From Cladopsammia gracilis (Eukaryota > Cnidaria > Anthozoa > Scleractinia > Dendrophylliidae): a stretch of DNA of 64,000 nucleotides. Within the stretch, counting starts at the first letter, position 1. Each line of letters begins with the position of its first letter. Location of the stretch: NCBI GenBank assembly GCA_022457155.1, contig JAJGOT010000016.1, positions 310,001-374,000 on the forward strand. Reading direction: 5' to 3'. The notes beneath the pieces were generated by a model. It was not told where the DNA came from. It did not search any database and saw only the letters and a list, made by a program, of their open reading frames with translations. A program made the position numbers and the translations under genes. Below are positions 12,130-21,011 of this stretch, piece after piece.

Positions 12130-13305
12130 ATAAACTTTTGCAAAGAACTGGTGTGTGGTTCCATCGGTGTGAGTCATTAGTATATATGTTGGGTGATTTT
12201 TAAAAAAAGAATCCTTTTATAGGGCACCCTCTCCTAGCCAAACGTGGCTTACTAGTCTTGAGGCCTTATTCCAAAAGCTTTCACGTAAAAATAATTGGCT
12301 ATTATATCATAGGAAAACCGACCCCCCCCCCCCCCCCCCCCCCCCAATCTATCAGTGATCGAAAGCAAGAGAACATGTTCTCTTGTCGAAAGTGGACAAG
12401 ATAAGTGAACAGAACTTTTCCCATAAGCAATACTCGATTACAGCCTTTCCGACAAAACCAGAAAAGGCATCTGTATCGTTTGTTCGTTAGATTTTGATAT
12501 CAAATATTAATAAGCGCTTACTACCACACACGTAGCGAACAAACTAGACCATCACTTAATTTGAGCAATTAAAAATTGTGAAAGGAGCATAGCTGTAAGT
12601 AACAAGCGGAACTAAACCACAACGAGTGTCATAATCCACGTTTTCCCGGCTCTTATCTTCTTGGGTGATTCTTTCGGTGGAATCCCGATTTTTCGAAGCA
12701 ACAAGGAAATAGGAAATTGGCTTAAAAAACCGGGAGTTCGAAAAATCGAGAGTGGTATCGACTGAAATCAATCCAAGGAAAGGTTCGAAAAGTCAGGATT
12801 GCACTATATTTGCCCTAAAAGGCCTTTATCCCTTTTCAAACAGAATGCCGCAAACAGCTCATAAACTGTAATTAAACTCCATCTTCTAATAATTAATAGT
12901 GGATATGTTTTTCATCAATAGCTGTCTAGACGAGCGTGTAAAAAGGCCTATAAATTTCATTACAGGTAAACCAGTCACCATCGCATAGTCACCAACGGAC
13001 AATTCAGTTCACAGCTTCCAACATATTAACTTGTAGAGACTTGGAGAAGAACAACTGAAACAAATTGTCTTGTCTGAGATGACAATACGATGTACAAACT
13101 TGTAATCAACTCGCCCACCTTCGAGTCCAAAGTCCATAGTGTAAAATTTTCGAATCCCGTGCCAAGCCGAATCATCATTAATCTTTAAAATGTCAAATAC
13201 AGGCTTTTGTACTGTATTTATAGGGTGCTATCTGCTATATTGAGTGACTGGCGGAGGGAAATGTTTTCGCTAAATTATAACATGAGCTAAACGGCTAAAA
13301 CAAAT
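12130..13305. other. Intergenic, poly-C tract, no supported gene
   Basis: Contains a poly-C run at about 12320-12346 and AT-rich DNA. No splice-supported coding segment seen. Confidence 0.5.
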
Positions 13306-13310
13306 TCTAA

Positions 13311-13747
13311 GGCCCCGTCCACAAGTATCCGGATATTTTTGAATCCGCAACTTTTTTGTTGCGGATTAGAAAATGTTCGCGTCCACACGTAGCGTATTCG
13401 AATCGTATTTGCCCGTCCACACGTATCCGGATTCGCTCTTGTACCCAGGGCTCCACTTTAAATGTTGTCAATAGAACATGCGCAAAGGCCAAGTTCAAAG
13501 CCAAGTTCAACTGTAAGCACGTTATTAGACTTGAAATAAGTCCAAGTAGAAGTGAAGCGATAATATTTCGGTCGGCCATGTTAAATATTCGCGCGGTTAA
13601 AGACTGGATCCGATACTGTTACGTCAACGTATTAAAAAATATCCGGACGATGCCGTACTCGTAGCGTATTAAAAATTTTCCACTCTGGAGAGCGGATTCA
13701 AAAAGTTGCGGATTCGTGAGCCGAATTCGCCGGATACCATTAGACGG
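13311..13747. mobile_element. Non-autonomous inverted-repeat DNA element
   Basis: Left end GGCCCCGTCCACAAGTATCC with GAATCCGCAACTTTTT. Right end AAAAGTTGCGGATTC then CGGATACC and AGACGG. The ends are imperfect inverted repeats about 430 bp apart. Internal repeats of CGTCCACACGTA-like words suggest subterminal binding motifs. Superfamily not determined. Confidence 0.55.
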
Positions 13748-13901
13748 CCGCCATCTTGGATTTTACTAAAAATTCAATTTTTTCGGGAAAACGTGGAAAT
13801 TGCATTTTTTTTTTTTAACAGGAATATACACAGATATTTTGCTATTACAAAGAAATTTAGCTATTACAGTGTTATTAGCGGTTACGTAGTTTACACATAC
13901 G

Positions 13902-13903
<2 letters not shown>

Positions 13904-13947
<44 letters not shown>
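13904..13947. repeat. (TA)n microsatellite at LINE 3' end
   Basis: Alternating TA run directly at the 3' side of the minus-strand LINE remnant. Confidence 0.9.
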
Positions 13948-13949
<2 letters not shown>

Positions 13950-13952
<3 letters not shown>

Positions 13953-14536
13953 AAAGTAAAGTAAAAAACTAGAGTAGTGGTGCCCAGGTGCGATAATACT
14001 TCGGAAGTGCTTTTTGTTGTAGTCGCTATTTCTTTAAGAATTTTAAGTTTTTCTTGAACACTCAGTATAAAACATTCGAAATCTAAGACGTTTCCGCGAA
14101 GGCTTGTGCAAAAGATACAATATTTGGCAATTAATAGACAATAGTTTAGTGTTTGCCAATGCTTTGTTCTAGTATCATGCCAGCTGTAAAGTATATGGCT
14201 TGTAGTTAACGTTATTATTTCAAATGTTTTTTGGTACCACCAGTTTTGAAACAGGGTCCAAAAATCAATTGTGAGAGCGCAGTTTATTAGCAGGTGATCT
14301 AAAGTTTGTTTCTCGGCATTGCATAAGTTGCATATAGGATTTTCTAGGAGGCCGTCTCGATAAAGTGAGAAGCGGGTTGGGAGTATGTTTTGAATCACTT
14401 TGTATTGAAACATGATTATTTTTACTTCGTTTGTGACGGCGAATGGCATGAGATAAACTTTCTGAATGGTCTTTTTTGTGAACCCGTGGCGAATAATTTT
14501 GGTTTCAATGCTGAAAGATGTTGAACCATGCATCAT
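13950..14536 (-). pseudogene. LINE reverse transcriptase C-terminal tail, 5'-truncated
   Basis: The minus strand reads a continuous frame with the cysteine/histidine-rich motif CNLCNAEKQTLDHLLINC, then FWTLFQNWW. This matches the zinc-binding tail (zf-RVT type) that follows the reverse transcriptase of many L1-like non-LTR retrotransposons. Before it lies MFQYKVIQNILPTR, also usual for this tail. The catalytic RT and endonuclease regions are missing: upstream (above 14536) the sequence changes into a minisatellite. Downstream the frame runs into a (TA)n tract (13904-13947) that probably marks the 3' end, and its Ile-Tyr repeat is not part of the protein. This is a dead, 5'-truncated insertion. 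Confidence 0.75.
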
Positions 14537-14539
14537 TTA

Positions 14540-16790
14540 CACCCATATCAACTTAATGCCCTGTCATTAACTCTTAATTGCGCTCTCGTCCATCATTCAA
14601 AGTATCTTTATATACAGGATCATTCACTCCCATGTGCTCTTAATTATCATCTCTTCCTTATACCAACAACGTTAAGCGCTCTTATCTATAGCAACCTCCG
14701 TGCGTTACTCCACAAACTTTCATGCGTGTTAATCAACTTTCCTCTCTTGTAAACCTTAATTATCCGAGTGCCCCCTAATCAGCACTTAATTGCGCTATCG
14801 TAAACCCTAGCAAGCTCTTGTCAACTTTGATGACGTAGCGTTCGCTTTTGTTACCTCTCATTCAACATTAGCTCTCATCAAGCTCTGTTGGTGCGCTTTC
14901 ATCCATCCGTCTTTATCGCTATTGTTAACCCTCGTAAGTTGTCTTCTACATTTAGTGAAGATTCGTTCGCTCCTTTCCTCGTCATGCGCCTTCTTAAACC
15001 CTTTTTAGCTGTTTTTGAATCTCAGGCGTTCTCGTCGACATCCGTTCGCTCTCATTAATTATCATTCGCCTTTTGTTAAACCTAGTAATCAAAATGGCGT
15101 CCGAAGTCGGTGGTTTTCGAGCAATGTGCGTGAGATTTAACGAGAAATGTAGCCCTTACCACTTTTTATATTTCAAAAAACATTCCACAAGAGATGAAGA
15201 CGTGACAAAGCCACCCGATAAGACGCTATTTGTTGTGGACTATCAAGCCTTCTTTCCGCTGTCTCACTTCAGTTTTACGCAGTCGTTAGCTATCATGCGC
15301 TGTCATTATTTATTATTCCCTATCGGCAAAAGGCATATTCTATCGTCAACTCTCATCCCCTCTCGCATCGTGAATTTTCTTATGATTTTGTCAACTCTTA
15401 CGGGTTCTCGGCAATTTTCCGGCTTATGCTTTTGTCATCTCTTACTCGATTTCGTAAACATTCGTACGCCGTCCTCCACTTTAAGACTTGTCAGTCAACC
15501 TTCGTTCGCTGTTGTCAACTACAATTTACACTCGTCATTTTTCATTCGCTCTCCGCTTAGTGTTAACTCTCGTGCACCGGACATTGTCGTCAACTATCAT
15601 GCGCTCTCGGCTCTCATTGCTTTCATCAACCCTCGGACACTGTCGTCAACTATCAAGCGCTCTCGTTGCTCATTCGCTGTCATCAACATTCGGATACTGC
15701 CGTCAACTATTACGCGCTCTCGTGCTCATTCGTTCTCATCAACCTTCTTTCACTGTCGTTAACTATCGTGCGTTTTCGTCATCTCTTATTCGCTCTCGTC
15801 AATCCTTTTATACTATCGTCAACTGTAATGCGCTATCACCATCTCTCACTGATTCGCTCTCATCAAGCTTCGGACACTATCGTCAACTATCATGGGCTCT
15901 CGTAATTTCTATTTCGCTCTCGTTAACTTTGGTACGATCCTATGACGGCTCTCGTCAATCCATTACTCTTTCGTCAACCCTCGTGCACTCTAGACCTAGT
16001 CATCTCTTGTACGCTCTCGTCGACTATTTACCACTCTCATCAACCCCAGTGCGCTTTCATCAAGTATTATGCCCTCTCGCCAACCCTCATACGCTGCCCT
16101 TTAAATTCGCATACGCTCTTTTTATCTCTCTCACTTCACGGCTGTCTCTTCAAGTTCTCGTAATTTCTCATGCTTTTCAAACGCTCTCATCAATCGTATG
16201 TGCTTTCTTCAACGGTAGTATGTCTATCAACTCTCCTATCCTCTCGCCAATCCTCATGCGCTGTCTTTAATTTACATACACATGTATTTTCGTGCACTCA
16301 GCTGCGCTCTCGTTGATACGCCCACACTATTAGAAACTCCTATGTGCTCTTGCAATTCGTACGCCAACTCGACTCTCGGCGGCTTTTGTCAGTCAGTTCA
16401 CTCGATTTCATCAGTAATCATGCGCTCTCATCATTCAAATATGCCCACTCGTCAACCTTCGTACGTTCTCATCAACTCTTCGCGCTCTCGTCGGCCCTCG
16501 TAGGCTCTTGTGAACTCTCATGCCCTCATGTCTACCTTGGTACGCTGTCGTAGACTTTCTATCCTTTTCGTCAAACTTCATTCGTCAGCCTATCGCACTG
16601 CCGTTAAATATATATCGCACACTCACTCTTCCTTTTGTTGACCTTCGTGCGCTCTTATCGATCTCACAAAACCACCTTTTTTATGGCGTCGTCAACACCA
16701 CTGCAGGATCGTTCGATCTCGTTAACTCTCGTGCGCTATTAATTATCAACTCTTTCTCAGTGTACCAACAACGTTAAGCGCTCCAATTAA
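14540..16790 (+). repeat. Pyrimidine-rich minisatellite with ~56-bp period
   Basis: Degenerate tandem units of CGCTCTCGTCAACTATCATG type. The marker GTCGTCAACT recurs near 15586, 15642, 15699, 15755, 15814 and 15879, giving spacings of 56-65 bp. Each unit splits into two related halves of about 28 bp. The plus strand is strongly C/T-biased. Long overlapping open frames here follow from the biased repeat, not from a gene. The block at 15094-15240 is not repeat and is listed separately. Confidence 0.8.
15094..15240 (+). pseudogene. RRP7A: RRP7A-like N-terminal coding fragment
   Basis: From ATG at 15094 the frame reads MASEVGGFRAMCVRF, then NEKCSPYHFLYFKKHS, then PPDKTLFVVD. This resembles the N-terminus of ribosomal RNA-processing protein 7 (RRP7A), where a GY..I.IKFSEK segment leads to HYLYV and then KRTLFVLNVPPY. 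The similarity stops exactly where RRP7A would continue into NVPPY, and minisatellite sequence takes over. No good GT donor is at the break (only weak GTTGTG/GTGGAC). It is therefore either a captured gene fragment inside the satellite, or a first exon whose 3' end I cannot resolve. RRP7A acts in small-subunit ribosome assembly. Nothing else of it is present here. Confidence 0.5.
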
Positions 16791-16799
16791 GTAAAGCAA

Positions 16800-17064
16800 C
16801 ATTCGTGTGGTATCAAAATTGGAAATTAGCGAAAAATGCAAACAGCACTGTTAGCTTGTTGCCCCCTTTTTTTTTTCGGGAATTGTCGCATCCCAGGGTT
16901 TTGCTCACACGACTAAACATAGCTATTTCTATATTTAACAGTTATAGTATGAAAGCGTGCATAATACCGCCCGAAATGGTAATCAAAGGCTCCTAAGAGC
17001 CAACCCGTGAAGAAATGCTAACGCGTAACGCAAAATTACGGTAGGTTTTCACACTGACACGGTT

Positions 17065-17065
<1 letters not shown>
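16800..17065. other. Intergenic, nothing recognised
   Basis: Short unique-looking stretch between the minisatellite and the (TA)n tract, with no supported feature. Confidence 0.5.

Positions 17066-17100
<35 letters not shown>
17066..17100. repeat. (TA)n microsatellite, left of Penelope copy
   Basis: TA run abutting the 3' end of the minus-strand Penelope-like element. A matching TA tract lies beyond the opposite arm (18459-18531). Confidence 0.9.
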
Positions 17101-17105
<5 letters not shown>

Positions 17106-17479
17106 TAATAAATTGGTTCAAGACTTCAGAGGTAGTTCATCGTTTTATTACTACAGCACTGTTTCGTATGGTCAAATGATGGCCACACTCATCAGGTAAT
17201 ATCAACGATTGACCGTTAAATTACAAAAACTGGCTATAAAAGCGGAATACGGTTGCTATGAGATATAAAAACATGCGTTATTTTATCATATAAATCATGT
17301 GAGTGCTATTTATAATTTGGGAGATTGTGTTACTTTATTATAAAGTTCTTGAGGAGATATCTGTTTCTGTGGGGGCATGAACTTGCTAACTCATTTCGTT
17401 TGTTTAGACTGCAGAGATCCTTTTTACAGATGATTATGAATTTTTCAAAAAGACATAAATTACATTTCTTAGTAATGTT
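17101..17479 (-). repeat. Left arm of 379-bp inverted repeat
   Basis: Coordinate x here pairs with 35498 minus x on the right arm. Spot checks across the full length agree, including the ribozyme and the C-terminal coding part. Confidence 0.9.
17139..17209 (-). ncRNA. Hammerhead ribozyme, type I, minus strand
   Basis: Mirror of the right-arm ribozyme (see 18289-18359). On the minus strand it has the CUGAUGA core, a six-pair stem II, GAAA, a short stem III with a UA cleavage triplet end, and a two-part stem I. It lies in the 3' tail of the GIY-YIG coding copy, 121 bases past its stop. Confidence 0.8.
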
Positions 17480-17965
17480 GTTATAAGGTTTGCATTGTTT
17501 GATGATTTTCCACTTTAGGCTGAAAGGCTTGTTGTTGTCTTTGAGTGTCCATATGTGTTTTGATAATTCCGTTTCGTGTCTCTTGTTTTGATGTCGGAAG
17601 GAAGATGTGTGGTTCCTGTAACGTTCTTTGAAGTTTGTCGCGAGTCCTACGTATGAATCTGTTGATGTTTCAGTTGTGACTGTTGCTTGGTAAACTACGT
17701 TTGTTGTGAGGCATTTCCCTTCGAGGGGACATTGATCTTTTTTTCGGCAGTTACACTCTTTGTCGAGTGTTTGTGACTGGTTGCAATCTGATAGCAGTTT
17801 TTTGTTGTGTGACGAGATGTTTGTTTTCATGTTTGGCATGCAAGAGTAGCTTAGCTTTAGTGTGTGGCGGTTGAAGATCTTGTGTAATGGGTGATTTTTC
17901 GGGAAGCATCTGTCCACGATATTTAGGAACCTTCTTCCCAGATTAAACATTACTAAGAAAAACAT
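17330..17965 (-). pseudogene. Penelope-like GIY-YIG endonuclease domain, 5'-truncated
   Basis: The 211-residue frame carries the signature of the C-terminal endonuclease of Penelope-like elements. A cysteine cluster CNCRKKDQCPLEGKC is followed by VVYQATV, SYVGLATNFKERYRNH (catalytic Arg region) and TELSKHIWTLKD (the conserved Glu), then CNLCLFEKF and the NKRNELASSCPHR tail. The methionine at 17965 lies at the tandem-repeat junction. The protein here is only the end of a much longer RT plus EN polyprotein, and the reverse-transcriptase half is absent. No internal stop is seen in the retained part, so the insertion may be fairly young. Confidence 0.85.
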
Positions 17966-18030
17966 TAAACATTACTAAACATTACTAAGAAATTACTAAA
18001 CATTACTAAACATTACTAAACATTACTAAG
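17946..18030. repeat. Short tandem ATTACTAAAC tract at copy junction
   Basis: Repeated AACATTACTAA units between the two head-to-head arms. The unit matches the 5' edge of the right arm, suggesting slippage or template jumping during insertion. Confidence 0.85.
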
Positions 18031-18397
18031 AAATGTAATTTATGTCTTTTTGAAAAATTCATAATCATCTGTAAAAAGGATCTCTGCAGTCTAAACAAAC
18101 GAAATGAGTTAGCAAGTTCATGCCCCCACAGAAACAGATATCTCCTCAAGAACTTTATAATAAAGTAACACAATCTCCCAAATTATAAATAGCACTCACA
18201 TGATTTATATGATAAAATAACGCATGTTTTTATATCTCATAGCAACCGTATTCCGCTTTTATAGCCAGTTTTTGTAATTTAACGGTCAATCGTTGATATT
18301 ACCTGATGAGTGTGGCCATCATTTGACCATACGAAACAGTGCTGTAGTAATAAAACGATGAACTACCTCTGAAGTCTTGAACCAATTTATTATAATT
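18019..18397 (+). repeat. Right arm of 379-bp inverted repeat
   Basis: Plus-oriented partial Penelope copy. About 18040-18165 encodes the same C-terminal residues (ending YLLKNFIIK) and the rest is the non-coding tail with a ribozyme. Confidence 0.9.
18289..18359 (+). ncRNA. Hammerhead ribozyme, type I, plus strand
   Basis: All core parts are visible. Stem I: AUCGUU (18289-18294) with AACGAU (18354-18359), and UAUUAC (18297-18302) with GUAAUA (18347-18352), separated by a GA/A internal loop. Core CUGAUGA is at 18303-18309. Stem II: GUGUGG (18310-18315) with CCAUAC (18327-18332), one G-U pair, 11-nt loop. GAAA is at 18333-18336. Stem III: ACAG (18336-18339) with CUGU (18342-18345). Predicted self-cleavage is after A18346. 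The very short stem III and open stem I fit the type reported in Penelope-like retroelements. Confidence 0.85.
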
Positions 18398-18455
18398 GTC
18401 AATGCTCCTCTAAGAGTTGAGCGCTCTCTGAAATACATTCAAATCAAGTTCAAGA

Positions 18456-18458
<3 letters not shown>

Positions 18459-18531
<73 letters not shown>
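18459..18531. repeat. (TA)n microsatellite, right of Penelope copy
   Basis: Long alternating TA run, about 60 bases beyond the right arm. Confidence 0.95.
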
Positions 18532-18534
<3 letters not shown>

Positions 18535-18639
18535 AAATTAAACGTAAGGATTTTTGACAAACGCCAAAAGAAAAATACAGCACATCACTTTCATAATGTT
18601 CAGTCCAAAGAAGAAAAAAAAAAAGAAAAAAAAAAGGAC

Positions 18640-18718
18640 GGACGGACGGCACGAGCGAGACTTAAACCGAGAACCTTTCGGCTGTCATTACGCGCTTTAC
18701 ACCAGTCTGCCACCGTGA
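18640..18718 (-). repeat. tRNA-derived SINE-like fragment
   Basis: On the minus strand an A-box-like GGTGGCAGACTGGTG precedes a B-box-like GGTTTAAGTCTCGC at about the tRNA spacing. Outer bases pair weakly (CACG with CGTG). It is too degenerate for a working tRNA. Confidence 0.4.
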
Positions 18719-18719
18719 T

Positions 18720-20130
18720 CACTGACTTAGAATAGAATAAATTTAATTACTTCATGGCAGATACCCATCAAAACGCGTGTCTCGGTTAAAAGATTCTTTT
18801 ACATCGATTTTAACGTTGCATTAAAGACTCCAAATGCGAAACATCTTTAAGCTTATTGTTGTTTATATTCGTTTACAACAATTTAGTTATTGTTATCGCT
18901 GGATTCACGTTATTCTTGTTTCAAAACGCATTCGTAACAAAGAATAAGGTCACTAAGTTTACAGCTGATGGAAGGAGTGAGCGAGTGCTCATTTGCATAT
19001 CGTCTCCGTTACCGATAACCCGTTCATTACGCATGCGCGTATTCACGGGTTAAAAAGGCATATAATAAGCATCGCAGTCACCCGATCTGTTTGTTAGGTT
19101 TTCTGGCAGCAATATTCTCCTGAGAAATTCAGTTTGGGAGAAATTTTGTTTTCGTTGGTGAAACGGTGAAATTGAAACTTTAAACTGACCCATTCACAAA
19201 TTTTCTAACACGAGAAACTGCAGAAACATGATAACCATGCGCAGTGTGTTACACGAAGCTGACCCGCGCATACACACTCTCTTCCTGATCTTTGATCTCT
19301 TTCTCGTTCGTCGACTGCGTAAAGCTTTGGGGACTGGATTGCCTCAAATCCCAAGTTCTTGGAGTAGAAAGGGCAAAGAAAACACACACTAAACATTTCT
19401 CAAGCTTTGCATTTATTTTTTCGCTGCCGTTCAGTTGTCCATCTAATAACTTAAAATTATTCGTCTTTTCTATAAAAATCATGACCCAAATAAGGGCATT
19501 TCACAACTATGTTGAATTATTTACAGTGTAGGATGCTTTTAAATACGCCATACATAGTATGACTCGCTTCATTTTTCCTTCAATGAAAAATACTGTTCGT
19601 CTAGCAAAAATATACAATAGAATATATTACAAACAATCTAAGCAAAAAAATATATTAGTATCTATAGATCAACACGGAACGCACTCTTCTATGGCCGTCT
19701 GTAGCTTATCTTGGATGATCCCTGAAAAAAAAAACCATTGAATTATTTACGAATCATAGTAAGACTCCAGCAGCATCATAGTTCCCAAGCCTCTCACGCT
19801 TAGTCTCGCCCAAACTCGTCCCCAGGACCTTTTCCGCAATTAAAATGAGCGGAGGAACCCCTTGACGTTTCCATCTCTCAAACTGACGGTGGACACCTTA
19901 TGAGGTTTACACAACGTAGAATTTGTCTCTCGTTATATTTTATTTAACTACTGACGTACACGAGAACAAAACCCATTTACTAGGTAGAGAACTGAGAGAA
20001 TAGAGCTCCGATTAAGCAAAGGATAGCGTTTTGGAGTTTAGCACTGATCTACAGTGATTAGTGTTAAGCACTGACTTGAAAACGGTTAGCTTTCAATTTA
20101 TTGTTATGGGTAACTCTATAAATACGTTAA
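18720..20130. other. Intergenic, no supported gene
   Basis: Mixed AT-rich DNA. The GC-richer 18960-19060 and 19200-19330 stretches have no exon-like splice context. Confidence 0.45.
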
Positions 20131-20144
20131 AAATTATAGCTCCC

Positions 20145-20240
20145 GGCAGCTAACTCTCGTTGGTGTAGTGAAGGATATTGGTTTTGATGTGATCATGTGA
20201 ACGACTCGGGTTCAAGGCGTACACCATTCTGATCTTTACC
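20145..20240 (+). repeat. tRNA-derived SINE-like fragment
   Basis: TCTCGTTGGTGTAGTGAAGG resembles the A-box region of Asp/Glu-type tRNAs and GGGTTCAAGGCG a B-box. The acceptor ends do not pair well, so a retroposed pseudo-tRNA is likelier than a gene. Confidence 0.4.
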
Positions 20241-20869
20241 TAATTTTACTCTGAAGTCTGTACTAATAAGTTTTACTTCATTTTAGATCAGGGAAAAGGG
20301 AAAAGTCAGTTTGAGAGATGGAAACGAGTGAAAAAACGAGTAAAAACGAGTAAAAACTACCAAAACTTCTGGTGTACAGTATTTTGACTCGAAAACATGA
20401 TGAAACGTATTCGTATGACATTTGAAGAACGGTTTCAGATATGTCATGCGACGAAATACCCCACGCCAAAACACGGAGTATTTTTCAATTTTTGCAATAT
20501 GCAATTCTTGTCATTATAAATTCGGAATAGGTAGAAACATCTACACACATAGAGGTACGAAGAAAACAAAAGTGGGGGAAGCGACTTCTTTCCAAATTTC
20601 ACGACGGGTATATGTACAAGATTTCGAGGCATTGTATGTTTTCAATGGACAGAATATGTCCCCAACAACACCCCCAAACGCGTGCCTTTGGTTGTGGTTT
20701 AAGGACAACAGAATTAGCGAAATCGTCCGGGTGAGAGCAACCTTTAAAATGTGATTCTGGTTGATGACTTTTGCTTCGATAGTTAACCAGAGTGGAAGCT
20801 ACATTCGTCATCTAATGCTTCGCTCGCGCTAAAATATTCAAAAGAATATGTTGAGAATGACAATATTAC

Positions 20870-21011
20870 CTCAGAGTTTCTCTTTCTCTTCCAGCAGTCT
20901 GGATTAACTCTTTTGTGCTCATCCGCCAAAAGCTTAGCTTGAATCACGTACTCCCTTCTATCTTCCTGTTTCATGGCTTTCCACTTGTCACCAAGGATCA
21001 CACTGATTGCC
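20870..21011 (-). CDS. HBP1: HBP1 exon, second half of HMG box
   Basis: Acceptor TTACACAG, then GGCAATCAGTG. It completes the codon left by the upstream exon (AAC AG|G, Asn-Arg) and reads AISVILGDKWKAMKQ through NPDCWKRKRNSE. The donor is GTAATA just below 20870. In vertebrate HBP1 the protein ends a few residues later. Confidence 0.85.

Larger units (their letters stand above)
17101..18397 (-). mobile_element. Penelope-like retroelement, truncated, with head-to-head inverted copy
   Basis: A minus-strand copy (17101 to about 17945) ends with a GIY-YIG endonuclease domain and a 3' tail. A second, shorter copy in plus orientation (18019-18397) is the exact-length inverted repeat of 17101-17479: 379 bases, no indels seen and no mismatch noticed by eye. 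The two copies meet 5'-to-5' at a short ATTACTAAAC tandem tract. Each arm holds a hammerhead ribozyme in its non-coding tail. The whole unit is bracketed by (TA)n tracts. Terminal or inverted duplication and hammerhead motifs are established features of Penelope-like elements. The reverse transcriptase is missing, so the copy is not autonomous. Confidence 0.85.

Noticed and set aside
13766..13949. Ile-Tyr repeat at the end of the LINE frame
   Set aside because: Translation of the (TA)n tract past the real protein end.
15073..16270. Overlapping 229- and 260-residue plus-strand open frames
   Set aside because: They read through the C/T-rich minisatellite in different frames. Composition (Ser/Leu/Thr/Arg repeats) follows the repeat unit. 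Only 15094-15240 is protein-like.
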